Below, one piece after another: positions 8,324-17,972 of a stretch of 64,000 nt of DNA; position 1 is the stretch's first letter; each line of letters begins with the position of its first letter. The translations under genes were made by a program, and so were the position numbers. Source of the stretch: Agromyces agglutinans (GTDB lineage Bacteria; Actinomycetota; Actinomycetes; Actinomycetales; Microbacteriaceae); contig NZ_WJIF01000002.1 of assembly GCF_009647605.1 (NCBI RefSeq), forward strand, positions 124,001 through 188,000. Reading direction: 5' to 3'. Below the pieces are notes generated by a model, which was given only the letters and a program-made list of their open reading frames with translations, ran no database searches and was not told the origin of the DNA.

Positions 8324-9163
8324 ATGCCCCACGTCACCGCCGATGACGGCGCGCAGATCTTCTACAAGGACTGGGGCACCGACGGGACACCCGTGCTGCT
8401 CAGCCACGGCTGGCCGTTGAACTCCGATGCCTGGGAGGCCGCCGCGCGCTTCCTCGCGGAGCACGGTCACCGCGCCATCGCGCACGACCGCCGCGGCCAC
8501 GGCAGGTCGACCCAGACGTGGAACGGCAACGAGATGGACACCTACGCCGACGACCTCGCCTGCCTGATCAATCACCTCGATCTCACCGACGTCACCCTCG
8601 TCGGCCACTCCACCGGCGGCGGCGAGATCACGCGGTACGTCGCCCGGCACGGCACGTCCCGGGTGGCACGAGTCATCCTCGTCTCAGCGGTGCCGCCGCT
8701 CATGGTGCGGACCGACGACAACCCTGGCGGCCTGCCCATCGAGACGTTCGACGCGATCCGTGCCGGCGAGGCGCACAACCGCTCGCAGCTGTACCGCGAC
8801 CTGGCCGACGGCCCGTTCTTCGGCAATAACCGCACGGGCGCGGTGCCGCAGGGCACGCGCGACGCCTTCTGGCTGCAAGGGCTCGCCTCGGGCACCCGCA
8901 ACGCCTACGAGTGCATCGCCGCATTCTCGGCGACCGACTTCCGGCCAGACCTCGCGGCGATCGACGTGCCGACCCTGGTCATCCACGGGGACGACGACCA
9001 GATCGTGCCGTTCCCGATCAGCGGCCGCTTGTCGGCCGAGATCGTCCCTGATGCGCGGCTCCTCGTCTACGAGGGCGGCGCGCACGGACTGCCGGATACC
9101 GATCGCGAGCGGCTCCACGCCGACATCCTCGCGTTCATCGACGAAGGAGGAGACCGACCATGA
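8324..9163 (+). CDS. alpha/beta hydrolase, chloroperoxidase/arylesterase-like
   Basis: This 279-residue alpha/beta hydrolase has oxyanion segment [10 protein letters not shown] (about 29-38), nucleophile elbow GHSTGG with Ser96, acid HGDDDQIVP and the C-terminal His in EGGAHGLPD. The layout matches the cofactor-free haloperoxidase/arylesterase group (ester or lactone hydrolysis, perhydrolysis in vitro). The start follows CGGGAGG. Its last four bases overlap the next start (ATGA), so the two hydrolases are translationally coupled. Confidence 0.85.
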   Translation: MPHVTADDGAQIFYKDWGTDGTPVLLSHGWPLNSDAWEAAARFLAEHGHRAIAHDRRGHGRSTQTWNGNEMDTYADDLACLINHLDLTDVTLVGHSTGGGEITRYVARHGTSRVARVILVSAVPPLMVRTDDNPGGLPIETFDAIRAGEAHNRSQLYRDLADGPFFGNNRTGAVPQGTRDAFWLQGLASGTRNAYECIAAFSATDFRPDLAAIDVPTLVIHGDDDQIVPFPISGRLSAEIVPDARLLVYEGGAHGLPDTDRERLHADILAFIDEGGDRP

Positions 9164-10038
9164 CCGACACCGAGAACCCCGAGAACACCGTGAACGCCGA
9201 CACCCCGGACGCTCCCGACGCACCCGACACGATCGTGCTCGTGCACGGCCTCTGGATGACGCCGCGCAGCTGGGAGGGCTGGAAGGCGCACTTCGAGGCG
9301 AAGGGCTACACGGTGCTCGTGCCCGGCTACCCGGGATTCGAGATCGAGGTCGAGGCCCTGCGCGAGAACCCCGACATCATCGCGAAGCTCACCGTGCCCG
9401 AGACCGTCGACCACCTCGCCGCCCGGATCGAGGCGCTGCCCAAACCGCCGATCATCATGGGCCACTCCTTCGGCGGCACGCTCACGCAGCTGCTGCTCGC
9501 ACGCGGGCTCGGGGCATCCGCCGTCGTGGTGGACTCGGCACCGACCGAAGGCGTCCGCGTGAACCCGCTCTCGCAGGTCAAGTCGCTGTTCCCCGCCCTG
9601 AAGAACCCGGCGAACCGGCACAAGGCCGTCGGCTTCACGCCCGAGGAGTTCCACTACGCGTTCGCCAACACGCTCTCTCGCGAGGACTCCGATGCGGTGT
9701 GGCAGCAGTACGCCATCCCCGCTCCCGCGAACTGGGTGTGGTCGTACGGGCTGATCGCGAACTTCAAGCCCGGCAAGCAGGAGACCTGGGTCGACTACGC
9801 GGTCGACCGGGCGCCGCTGCTGTTCATCGGCGGCGAGAAGGACCACATCATGCCGCCCTCGGTCAACAAGTCGAACGCGAAGCACTACGCGAAGTCGCCC
9901 GCCCTGACCGAGTACCACGAGTTCCCCGGTCGCTCGCACTGGATCTGCGCCGAGCCCGGCTGGGAAGAGGTCGCCGACTACGCGCTCGAGTGGGCGCTGC
10001 AGCACGCCCGCCCTGTCGTGGCATCCGCCACCGCCTGA
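9160..10038 (+). CDS. alpha/beta hydrolase
   Basis: A 292-residue alpha/beta hydrolase with [13 protein letters not shown] (about 29-41), nucleophile elbow GHSFGG with Ser103, a GGEKDHIMP acid loop and GRSHWI catalytic His. The lid region has [21 protein letters not shown]. Substrate unknown. An acidic, Pro/Asp/Thr-rich N-terminal tail (residues 2-23) precedes the fold. The start overlaps the previous stop, so it belongs to the same operon as 8324. Confidence 0.85.
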   Translation: MTDTENPENTVNADTPDAPDAPDTIVLVHGLWMTPRSWEGWKAHFEAKGYTVLVPGYPGFEIEVEALRENPDIIAKLTVPETVDHLAARIEALPKPPIIMGHSFGGTLTQLLLARGLGASAVVVDSAPTEGVRVNPLSQVKSLFPALKNPANRHKAVGFTPEEFHYAFANTLSREDSDAVWQQYAIPAPANWVWSYGLIANFKPGKQETWVDYAVDRAPLLFIGGEKDHIMPPSVNKSNAKHYAKSPALTEYHEFPGRSHWICAEPGWEEVADYALEWALQHARPVVASATA

Positions 10039-10170
10039 CCCTCGACGACGGCCCCCGGTCAGGAGAGTACTCGAAGACCAGTGGGTCTGACGGGTTCGCG
10101 GAACGGAGCGAGCGGCGAGCCTGAGGAGGGAGGTCGGCACCGCGTCGGCTTCCGCGAGAAAGGACCGATC

Positions 10171-11130
10171 ATGACCTCGCATCTCCACGAATTCGACGCC
10201 CCCGACGGACCCGGAAGCGTCGCGGCTGCGCCCGACCTCCCGGCTGGTTTCACCACGACGTTCCACAGTCGCCTCGTCGACGCGGGCGGACTGGGCCAGC
10301 ACGTCGTCATCGGCGGTGACGGCCCGCCGCTCCTGCTGGTGCACGGCTGGCCGGAGTCCTGGTACGCCTGGCGGTTCGTCATGCCGACCCTGGCCCGTAC
10401 CCACACCGTCATCGCCGTCGACCAACGCGGCATGGGACTGACGGGCAAGCCCGAGGACGGATACGACGCCGGCACGCTCGCGCGTGACCTCGCGGCGCTC
10501 ATGGATGCCCTCGGCCACGACCGCTTCGGAGTGGTCGGCCACGACACGGGCATGGTCATCAGCTACGCGCTCGCCGCGGACTTCCCGGACCGGGTGGAAC
10601 GGCTCGTCGTGGCCGAGATCCCCGGAGCGCCGGGGGCGGTGCCCGCGCCGCCGCTGTTCGTGCCCCAGCCCCTCAACGACAAGCTCTGGCACATCCCGTT
10701 CAACCGGGCGGGCAAGGTGGCGGAGCAGCTCATCCGCGGACGCGAGGACATCTTCTTCGGCTACGAGTTCGCCATCCAGGGTGGGCCGGCGCTGCCGCAG
10801 CAGGTCATCGAGTACTACATCCGCAACTTCCTGGACGAGCGCGCGCTGCGCGGCGGATTGGGCTTCTACCGCGAATGGGATGCCACGATGGCGCAGAACC
10901 AGGAGCGCGCGAAGCGCCCGCTGCAGATGCCGGTGCTCGCCATCGGCGGTGCGCAGAGTTGGGGCGCGCACGTCGCAGAGGGGATGGAGCCGACGGCATC
11001 CGATGTGCAGGCCGCGGTAGTCGAGGGCGCCGGGCACTGGGTGGCCGAGCAGGCGCCGGAAGCGCTGGCGGAGCTCCTGACCGGATTCCTGGTGCCGGTC
11101 GCGCCCCTGAGCCAGGTGGGAATCGGGTGA
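10171..11130 (+). CDS. epoxide-hydrolase-like alpha/beta hydrolase
   Basis: This 319-residue protein has HGWPESWYAWR (oxyanion loop), DQRGMGLTGKP, and an Asp nucleophile in GHDTG (Asp125), the pattern of epoxide hydrolases and haloalkane dehalogenases. A GHWVAEQAPE segment holds the catalytic His. Tyrosines in the lid (EYYIRNFLDE, LGFYREWD) would polarise an epoxide; this is inferred by analogy with family members. ATG 10171 is chosen over 10081 because it follows GAAAGGA. Third of three consecutive hydrolases; 132 bp separate it from 9160-10038. Confidence 0.82.
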   Translation: MTSHLHEFDAPDGPGSVAAAPDLPAGFTTTFHSRLVDAGGLGQHVVIGGDGPPLLLVHGWPESWYAWRFVMPTLARTHTVIAVDQRGMGLTGKPEDGYDAGTLARDLAALMDALGHDRFGVVGHDTGMVISYALAADFPDRVERLVVAEIPGAPGAVPAPPLFVPQPLNDKLWHIPFNRAGKVAEQLIRGREDIFFGYEFAIQGGPALPQQVIEYYIRNFLDERALRGGLGFYREWDATMAQNQERAKRPLQMPVLAIGGAQSWGAHVAEGMEPTASDVQAAVVEGAGHWVAEQAPEALAELLTGFLVPVAPLSQVGIG

Positions 11131-11152
11131 GGGGCGCGCTCCGCGGCGCGGA

Positions 11153-13921
11153 CTAGCGCGCGGCCCGACCGGGCTCTCGCGCCAGGAGCGCGGCGCGGAG
11201 CGCCCTCCGCGACGTGATGCCGAGCTTGAGGTACACCTTCTTCAGGTGCCACTCGACCGTGCGCGGGCTCAGGTAGAGCTCGGTGCCGATCTCGATGTTG
11301 GTGCCGCCATCAGCGGCCAATCGGGCGACGTGCGCCTCCTGCGGGGTGAGCTCATCGTGGTTCGCGTCGACACGCCGGCGAACCTTGGCGCCGGTGGCCG
11401 ACAGCTCGTGCCGAGCGCGCTCGGCGAATCCCTCGGCGCCCATCTCGGCCAGCATCGAGTGCGCGACCCGAAGCTGTCCACGGGCGTCCAGTCGACGTTT
11501 CTCGCGCCGGAGCCACTCCCCGTACACGAGATGGGCGCGTGCGAGCTCGGGGCGCAAGGGGGTCGCCGCGAGATGCCCGATCGCGGCCTGGTAGTGGGCC
11601 TCGGCCTCGCCGTCTTCGATCAACAACGCCGTGCACCGCTCGGCGATCCCGAGCGCCCAATCCGACGCACCGACGCGTGCACTTTCCACGAGACGGGTGA
11701 GCGGCTCGGCACCGAGGTGCGGGCGACCGAGCCGTGCTGCAGCCTCGACGAGCTCCGCCGACGCCAGGATCGAGACGTACCAGTCGGGCCAGTCGTCCCA
11801 CGCCCGTTGCGCGGCCGACAGCGCGTCCTCGTATCGGCCGAGGCCGTTGCAGAGCATCGCCGTGGTCCAGTTCACCCACTGCAGCGCGAAACCGGCGCCC
11901 GCCGCGCCGGAGTTCTGCACCGTCCGGTCGAGCAGCTCGAACGCATCCGTCGCGCGGCCTCGAAGGGCAGCGAACAACATTCCTCCGAATGGTGCGACCC
12001 GGCTTCCGGTCGCCTGCGTGACCGCGTCCGCCTCCGCGTCCACGCGCGCGGTCGCTGCGAAGTCACCGGTCCAGGCGACGGTGATGGCTTTCCCGTTCAG
12101 CCCGAAGGCCAGAGGTGCCAGCGCCCCGGCGTCGCGCGCGAGCTGCATCTGCCGGGTGATCACCGCGTCCCAACTCTCGAAGTCCCACACCTCGACGGCG
12201 GCGCAGGATGCGATGACACTCCATCGCATCCCCTTGTCGAGGGAGAGGTCCTCGGCCAGGAAGGCCGCGATCCCCCGACGCAGGATCGGCGCGGCTGCCG
12301 CGCGGCCGTCCGTCATCAGCGTCGACATGCCGTCGAGGAGCAGGTCGGCGGCGAGCGACCCTTCATTCGGATCCGCCCGATCGCGGACGACCCGTGACAC
12401 CTCGCGCATGTCGGCGTTGGCGAGCTTCCCCGCGAACAGGGCGGCACCCCACGCGTCGAGGTACGACTCGCGGGCCAGCACCGGATCGAGCGGTTCCAGC
12501 CGTTCCGCCGCGGCGAGCAGCAAGGCCGGCGCGGCATCGACCGCTCCGGACGCCGAGATGACCTGCGCGCGGAGCAGGTCGACTCGCGCCGCCTGCAGTT
12601 CGTCGGGCGCCGCGGCGTCGACGGTCGACAGGACGTGCAATGCGGACTCGAACTCGCCGGCGTGCAGGCTCGCCTGGGCCGCAGCGAGGGCGCGCCCCAC
12701 GCGCCGATCGGAGTTGCTCGTGAGGAGTGCGGACCGTCGCAGGAATGCCGCCGCTGCGGAGAGGCCGCCGCGGGCTCGAGCGCGACCGGCCGAACGCTCC
12801 AGCTCGAGGGCGATGGCTTCGTCGGGGCCGATGGCCGCTGCCGCGAGGTGCCAGGCGCGCCGGTCGGGGTCGATCCGAGGGTCCGTCGCCTCGGCGAGGG
12901 CGAGATGCACCGAACGGCGGTCGTGGGCGGTGGCCGCACCGTAGACCGCCGAGCGGACCAGTGGATGCCGGAACCGCACGCCCCGGTCGATGGCGAGCAG
13001 TCCCTCGGCCTCAGTGGCCTCGGCGGCCGAGTACGGTATCCCGAGCCGTTCCGCGGCCCGCCACAACAGGTGGGGGTCGTCCGCCGGCTCGGCAGCCGCG
13101 AGCAGGAGCAGGAGCCGGGCCTCGCGGGAGAGCGCGAGGAGCCGCAGCCGGAATGCCTCCTCGATCCGCCGCGGGAGCTCCTGCCCGTCTCGGAGCCCGA
13201 ACACGCCCGGCAGTTGCGTCGAGTCCAATCGGTTCGGCAACTCCAGGAGGGCGAGGGGGTTCCCCCGTGTCTCGGCGAGGAGCCGGTTGCGGATGTCGGG
13301 GTCGAACCGGCCGGGGATGACCATTTCGAGCAGGACCCGGGCATCGTCCTCGTCGAGGCCCTGCAGTTGCAGTTCCGGCAGGCCCGCGAGCTCCCGATGC
13401 GTGGTCGGCTCGCGGACGGCGAAGACCATCGCCACCGAGTCGGCGAGCAGTCGCCTCGCGACGAACGCCAGCGCCTGCCCGGAGGCGCTGTCGAGCCACT
13501 GGGCGTCGTCGATGAGGCACAGCATGGGCTGCGCTGCGGCGACCTCCGAGAGCAGGCTGAGTGCCGCCAACGAGACGAGGAACGGGTCGGGTGACGCCCC
13601 GTCGATGAGGCCGAGCGCGACGCTGAGGGCGATGCGCTGCGGGTGCGGGATCGACTCGAGGTGACCGAGCAGCGGCCGGCACAGCTGATGCAGCGAGGCG
13701 AACGGCAACTGCATCTCGGACTCGACGCCCGACGTGCGGTGGATCTGCAGGTCGCGGGCCTCGTGAGCGCAATACCGGAGCAATGCGGTCTTGCCGACGC
13801 CGGCTTCCCCGCGAACGACGGCGACGGCACCGCGGCCATCGCGGGCCTCGGCCAGCAGTCGGTCCAGCGCCTGCCGCTCTCGGGATCGCCCCAGAAGGAC
13901 GTCGTCGTCGTGGAGCGTCAC
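11153..13921 (-). CDS. large LuxR-family (LAL) ATPase regulator
   Basis: A 922-residue regulator: LLGRSRERQALDRLL lead-in, Walker A GEAGVGKT (about 38-45), Walker B MLCLIDDAQWLD, helical repeats, and a C-terminal LuxR HTH (LTPQEAHVARLAADGGTNIE, RTVEWHLKKVYLKLGITSR). It is paralogous to the protein at 5463, as shown by the shared [12 protein letters not shown] segment. The start is GTG 13921 with no clear RBS. Convergent with the epoxide-hydrolase-like gene, so the two LuxR proteins bracket the hydrolase trio. Confidence 0.9.
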   Translation of the reverse strand: MTLHDDDVLLGRSRERQALDRLLAEARDGRGAVAVVRGEAGVGKTALLRYCAHEARDLQIHRTSGVESEMQLPFASLHQLCRPLLGHLESIPHPQRIALSVALGLIDGASPDPFLVSLAALSLLSEVAAAQPMLCLIDDAQWLDSASGQALAFVARRLLADSVAMVFAVREPTTHRELAGLPELQLQGLDEDDARVLLEMVIPGRFDPDIRNRLLAETRGNPLALLELPNRLDSTQLPGVFGLRDGQELPRRIEEAFRLRLLALSREARLLLLLAAAEPADDPHLLWRAAERLGIPYSAAEATEAEGLLAIDRGVRFRHPLVRSAVYGAATAHDRRSVHLALAEATDPRIDPDRRAWHLAAAAIGPDEAIALELERSAGRARARGGLSAAAAFLRRSALLTSNSDRRVGRALAAAQASLHAGEFESALHVLSTVDAAAPDELQAARVDLLRAQVISASGAVDAAPALLLAAAERLEPLDPVLARESYLDAWGAALFAGKLANADMREVSRVVRDRADPNEGSLAADLLLDGMSTLMTDGRAAAAPILRRGIAAFLAEDLSLDKGMRWSVIASCAAVEVWDFESWDAVITRQMQLARDAGALAPLAFGLNGKAITVAWTGDFAATARVDAEADAVTQATGSRVAPFGGMLFAALRGRATDAFELLDRTVQNSGAAGAGFALQWVNWTTAMLCNGLGRYEDALSAAQRAWDDWPDWYVSILASAELVEAAARLGRPHLGAEPLTRLVESARVGASDWALGIAERCTALLIEDGEAEAHYQAAIGHLAATPLRPELARAHLVYGEWLRREKRRLDARGQLRVAHSMLAEMGAEGFAERARHELSATGAKVRRRVDANHDELTPQEAHVARLAADGGTNIEIGTELYLSPRTVEWHLKKVYLKLGITSRRALRAALLAREPGRAAR

Positions 13922-14178
13922 GAGTCAGGGGTCGCGAGCCTGGATGAGGCGGACATCTCGGCCTCCCGGAGGCCCCGGCACCGGCTGCCGGTGCGTGTCG
14001 GTGTGCGGGCGACGGCGCGCTCGCGGTGAGGAATGCGTTCGGGAAGTCGACCGGTTCGGCGCGTCACAGCCGGGGAAAACGTGAAGGAGCCTCGACAACG
14101 TCCGGAGTGTATCGCCGCGGGTCGCCTCCGACAAGAGCAGGCGGCCACCCGTGCACCGGCGGCCGGTCGATCAACCGA

Positions 14179-14535
14179 TCAGCCCGCGCGCTCCGTGCAC
14201 CACTCGGTGAATCGCGTGGCGCGGCCGTCGTCGTCGAGGCGGACGACCCAGAGGTTGTCGTAGTCGGCATGCCCGGGGTACCTGGTGATGCCCTGGACCA
14301 CGACCAGGCCCGGTGACTCGGTGAGCACGCTCCCCTCGAACGTCCACGTGCCGGGTTCGTCTCCCTCGGCCGCCCAGTCCGCGGCGATCGCGTCTCGCCC
14401 GGTGACCGAGTCCGACCCGTCGGGCCGGTAGTCGTAGACCGCGTCCTCGCTGAACACCTCGGCGATGTCCGCCGGGTCGTTCGTCTCCCACGCGCGCACG
14501 TACCGCTCCAACCAGGCCGCTCCGGTATTCGTCAT
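14179..14535 (-). CDS. SnoaL/NTF2-like small protein
   Basis: A 118-residue cone-fold protein of the SnoaL/NTF2-like superfamily: WLERYVRAWETNDPADIAEVFSED helix pair, AVYDYRP, ADWAAEGDEPGTWTFEGS strands, and a terminal DDDGRATRFTEWCTE strand-helix. Members act as polyketide cyclases, isomerases or small-ligand binders; the substrate is unknown. The 257 bp upstream of the LuxR gene (13922-14178) contain no ORF I can support, only GC-rich sequence with a loose inverted repeat near 14127-14150. Confidence 0.75.
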   Translation of the reverse strand: MTNTGAAWLERYVRAWETNDPADIAEVFSEDAVYDYRPDGSDSVTGRDAIAADWAAEGDEPGTWTFEGSVLTESPGLVVVQGITRYPGHADYDNLWVVRLDDDGRATRFTEWCTERAG

Positions 14536-14590
14536 GCGTTCATCCCACCCCGGATGCCACGGCCGGTCAACCGTCGGCGCGTCACCGCGA

Positions 14591-15400
14591 TCAGCGATTC
14601 GACGCGCGCCATTGGTCGCTCGGAATCATCCTGGGACGGCCCGACCAACCGGTGGTGTCCTCCTCGATGAGCAGGCCGTGAGGCAGGTAGAACTCGGGTT
14701 CGTTCCGTCGGATGCCGAGCTCGCGACAGTACGAGTTCAATCGCGAGAGGTCGAACCGATCCGGGATGCGCTTCGCGGCGTACGCGTTCAGATCCTCGAA
14801 GGGCAGCGGGCTCCCCGAGACGTGCCACTGCCAGCGCGACTGGAACGAAGCCTGGATGTTGCGAGAGGAGCCATCCGGTTCACTCAACCAGAACGCGCGA
14901 TCGCCGAAGGCGACCACCGAGCCGTCACGCACGATGTGCGGCGAGACGTTCGTCCTGAGGCTCCGGCAGCCGAGTCGGCGCCCGATGACCATGTGGGTGC
15001 CCAGGTCCGACCCCTGGCTGAAGAGCGCGGTCCAGTTCGACCTCGTGGGAACGAGGAGTTGCTTCCACGACGGGATCGCGAACGGTTCCAGCGCGTGGAG
15101 GAGGGTGGGCAACGGGCCGTCGAGCGAGGTGAAGCTGCGGCCACCGAGTTCCGTGAGCCACGCTTCGGCAGCCGCGGCGACGTCGTCGAAGGGAGCGTCG
15201 AGGTACCAGATCGTGTCGGTGAACGGTGCGCACGAGCCGGCGAGGAGCTCTTCGGAAGCCGGCGCGTCGTCTTCGGATGACTCCGATCCGACCACGCGGT
15301 CGAGCACCGCCGCGACCGCGTCGGCCGCGGGCCCTTCGGGCAACGAGTCGAGCAGGCCATGGAGGTTCCAGGAGTCACCGCGTGCGGCATCGCCGGTCAT
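14591..15400 (-). CDS. hypothetical protein
   Basis: A 269-residue soluble protein I do not recognise. It is acidic in its first 70 residues and rich in Trp and aromatic residues later. No signal peptide or membrane segment is visible. The start ATG 15400 is preceded on the minus strand by TAGACA with 6 nt between, consistent with a leaderless transcript. Coding character (third-position GC, no frameshift) is good, so it is a real gene of unknown function. Confidence 0.6.
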   Translation of the reverse strand: MTGDAARGDSWNLHGLLDSLPEGPAADAVAAVLDRVVGSESSEDDAPASEELLAGSCAPFTDTIWYLDAPFDDVAAAAEAWLTELGGRSFTSLDGPLPTLLHALEPFAIPSWKQLLVPTRSNWTALFSQGSDLGTHMVIGRRLGCRSLRTNVSPHIVRDGSVVAFGDRAFWLSEPDGSSRNIQASFQSRWQWHVSGSPLPFEDLNAYAAKRIPDRFDLSRLNSYCRELGIRRNEPEFYLPHGLLIEEDTTGWSGRPRMIPSDQWRASNR

Positions 15401-15548
15401 CGCACCTGTCTATCGCATGCCGTCGGTTGGTGCTCCGTAGGCTGCACCGGCGCCTGAGGGGCCCTGACAGGGCCTGCCACTCCTCGCGGCCGACCCGTTC
15501 AATGGTTCGTGGGCGCGAACGCGCCCGCAGTCATTCGAGGAGGCATCC

Positions 15549-16568
15549 ATGCGTGGAGTGGTGATGTACAGCGCCGGCGACGTCAGGGTCGAGGACCGTG
15601 ACGACCCGCGGATCATCGAGCCGACCGACGCGATCATCCGCCTGACGGCGACGTGCGTCTGCGGTTCGGACCTGTGGCCGTATCGCGGGGTCGAGCCCGC
15701 CGACCACCAGGTCATGGGCCACGAGTACGTCGGCGTGGTCGAGGAGATCGGGGCCGACGTGAAGAACGTGAAGGTCGGCGACTTCGTCGTCGGCTCGTTC
15801 GTGATCTCCGACAACACGTGCGAGATCTGCCGCGCGGGCTTCCAGTCGAAGTGCGTGCACGCCGAGTTCGTCGCGCAGATCGGCACCCAGGCCGAGAAGG
15901 CGCGGATCCCGTACGCCGACGGCACGCTGGTGGCGACGCCGGGGCATCCCGGCCCCGAGCTGATCCCGTCGCTGCTCGCGGCATCCGACGTACTCGGAAC
16001 CGGATGGTTCGCGGCGGTCGCCGCCCAGGCGGGTCCGGGCAAGACGGTGGCGGTGGTCGGCGACGGCGCGGTCGGGCTGATGGCGGTCCTCGCCGCGAAG
16101 CAGCTCGGCGCAGACCGCATCATCGCGATGTCCCGTCACCCCGAACGGCAGGCGCTCGCCCGCTACTACGGCGCGACCGACATCGTGGAGGAGCGCGGCG
16201 ACGCGGGCGTCGCGAAGATCAAGGAGCTGACGAACGGGCTGGGCGCGCACTCGGTCGTCGAAGCCGTCGGTACCCAGGAGTCCTTCATGCAGGCCGTCGG
16301 CGCCACGCGCGGCGGCGGGCACCTGGGCTACGTCGGCGTGAACTACGACGTGACGATCCCTGGCATCGAGTTGTTCTTCGCCGGGATCCACACGCTCGGC
16401 GGGCCTGCGCCGGTGCGTCGATTCCTACCCGACCTGATCGACCTGATCTGGCGGCGCGAGATCGACCCAGGCAGGGTCTTCGACCTCACCCTCCCGCTCG
16501 AGGAGGCGGCTGAGGCGTACCGGGCGATGGACGAGCGCCGGGCCACGAAGGTCCTGCTCACGCTGTGA
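15549..16568 (+). CDS. zinc-dependent alcohol dehydrogenase family protein
   Basis: A 339-residue medium-chain dehydrogenase. Catalytic zinc ligands are visible in CVCGSDLWPYRG and GHEYVGVVEEIG. A structural-zinc lobe follows (CEICRAGFQSKC, with fewer Cys than the classic four). The Rossmann NAD(P) motif is VAVVGDGAVGLMAV with GADRIIAMSRHPER after it. Similar proteins oxidise small alcohols or act as Zn-dependent quinone-like reductases. The start follows a strong GAGGAGG. The next gene, an XRE regulator, begins 25 bp after the stop and may be its regulator. Confidence 0.88.
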   Translation: MRGVVMYSAGDVRVEDRDDPRIIEPTDAIIRLTATCVCGSDLWPYRGVEPADHQVMGHEYVGVVEEIGADVKNVKVGDFVVGSFVISDNTCEICRAGFQSKCVHAEFVAQIGTQAEKARIPYADGTLVATPGHPGPELIPSLLAASDVLGTGWFAAVAAQAGPGKTVAVVGDGAVGLMAVLAAKQLGADRIIAMSRHPERQALARYYGATDIVEERGDAGVAKIKELTNGLGAHSVVEAVGTQESFMQAVGATRGGGHLGYVGVNYDVTIPGIELFFAGIHTLGGPAPVRRFLPDLIDLIWRREIDPGRVFDLTLPLEEAAEAYRAMDERRATKVLLTL

Positions 16569-16593
16569 CGGCCGATCGACGTACGGTGAAGCC

Positions 16594-17469
16594 ATGAGCA
16601 CGAACGACGACGTGCGCGAGTTCCTGATGTCCCGGCGGGCGAACGTGACGCCCGAGCGGGCCGGGCTGCCCGGCGGCGGCGAACGCCGGGTGCCGGGCCT
16701 GCGCCGTGAGGAGGTCGCCCTGCTCGCCGGCGTGAGCCTCGAGTACTACACGCGTCTCGAGCGCGGCCGCATCCACGGGGCATCCGAGAGCGTGCTCGAA
16801 GCGATCGCGGGTGCCCTGCAACTCGACGACGTCGAACGCGCCCACCTCTTCGACCTCGCGCGGGCGAAGCCCGCCACGGGCATTCCGCGCGACAGGGCGG
16901 CGACAGGCCGGCCGGCGTCCACCCGCGCGGTGCGCGCGTCGGTGCAACGCGTCCTCGACAACCTGACCGTTCCTGCCGTGGTGTACGACGCCCGGCAGGA
17001 TCTCGTGGGCGCGAACACCCTCGGTCGTGCGCTCTTCGCTCCGCACTTCGAGGCCGACCAGCCCAACTTCGCCCGGTTCATCTTCCTCGACTCGCGCGCG
17101 CCCGACTACTACGCCGACTGGCCCCTCGCGTGCAGCCTGACCGCGGCGATGCTGCGCTACGAGGCCGGGCGCGACCCCCTCAACGGCGAGTTGACGGCGC
17201 TGATCGGCGAGCTCTCGACCCGCAGCCCCACGTTCCGGCGGCACTGGGCGGAGCAGGACGTGCATGAGCACCGCACCGGCACGAAGGTCTACCGGCATCC
17301 CGCGATCGGGCCGCTCGAACTCCAGTACGACGTCTTCGAGATGCCCGGGGAGCCGGGGCTCTCGATCGGCACCTACACCGCGGAACCCGGAACGGCCGCG
17401 GCCGACGGGCTCGTGCTGCTCGCCAGCTGGGCGGCGAACCAGGAGGACGAGCACCCGACGGCGCCGTGA
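16594..17469 (+). CDS. XRE-family regulator with MmyB-like C-terminal domain
   Basis: This 291-residue protein has an N-terminal HTH_31/XRE domain (about 5-80), recognisable from RVPGLRREEVALLAGVSLEY, YTRLERGR and VLEAIAGALQLDDVER. An MmyB-like ligand-binding domain follows, thought to bind fatty-acid-like ligands. Such regulators usually control an adjacent dehydrogenase or reductase, here the alcohol dehydrogenase just upstream. TACGGT at 16582-16587 lies exactly 6 nt before the ATG, so it appears to have its own leaderless promoter. Confidence 0.87.
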   Translation: MSTNDDVREFLMSRRANVTPERAGLPGGGERRVPGLRREEVALLAGVSLEYYTRLERGRIHGASESVLEAIAGALQLDDVERAHLFDLARAKPATGIPRDRAATGRPASTRAVRASVQRVLDNLTVPAVVYDARQDLVGANTLGRALFAPHFEADQPNFARFIFLDSRAPDYYADWPLACSLTAAMLRYEAGRDPLNGELTALIGELSTRSPTFRRHWAEQDVHEHRTGTKVYRHPAIGPLELQYDVFEMPGEPGLSIGTYTAEPGTAAADGLVLLASWAANQEDEHPTAP

Positions 17470-17498
17470 GGTCGTGCCGTCGTCCGTAGGCTGGACCG

Positions 17499-17906
17499 GT
17501 GACCTCCGCACCACCCGAGACCTCCGGCGAGGCATCCGTTCGCCCGCCGATCAGCCACCTGGTCGGCGCCATCCTGCTGGATGCCGCGCTCGTGACCGCG
17601 TTCGCCGCGACCGGCCGCGCGACGCACGGCGAGGACGCGCTCGCCGGGCTCTGGCAGACGGCGTGGCCGTTCCTCGGAGGGCTCGTGATCGGATGGCTCG
17701 CCACGCGCGCCTGGCGCGCGCCGGCGGCACCGCTGCGCACGGGGCTCGGCGTCTGGGCGGCGACGATCGTCGTCGGGATGCTGCTGCGCGCGGTCTCCGG
17801 GCAGGGGACGGCGCTCCCGTTCGTGATCGTCGCGACCGTCGTGCTGTTCGCGGCGCTGGTCGGCTGGCGGGCGATCGCCGCGCTCGTCGCGCGGCGGCGG
17901 CGATGA
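17499..17906 (+). CDS. DUF3054 family membrane protein
   Basis: A 135-residue integral membrane protein with four predicted transmembrane segments: LVGAILLDAALVTAFAATG, WPFLGGLVIGWLATRAW, GVWAATIVVGMLLRAVSG and VIVATVVLFAALVGWRAIA. The pattern GRATHGE plus VGMLLRAVSGQGTALPFVIV is typical of DUF3054. Function unknown. Start GTG 17499 lies 6 nt after TAGGCT (17487-17492), so leaderless. The stop codon sits inside a 17-bp tandem duplication. Confidence 0.8.
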   Translation: MTSAPPETSGEASVRPPISHLVGAILLDAALVTAFAATGRATHGEDALAGLWQTAWPFLGGLVIGWLATRAWRAPAAPLRTGLGVWAATIVVGMLLRAVSGQGTALPFVIVATVVLFAALVGWRAIAALVARRRR

Positions 17907-17934
17907 GGCATCCACGTCGATGAGGCATCCACGT
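17901..17934 (+). repeat. 17-bp tandem duplication at a gene end
   Basis: Two exact copies of CGATGAGGCATCCACGT (17901-17917 and 17918-17934), followed by CGATGA. The first copy carries the TGA stop of the DUF3054 gene; the second repeats that context. Looks like a recent slippage or duplication event. Confidence 0.85.
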
Positions 17935-17972
17935 CGATGAAGCGTTCAGCCGGCAGCTGGCAGGCTGGTGGG

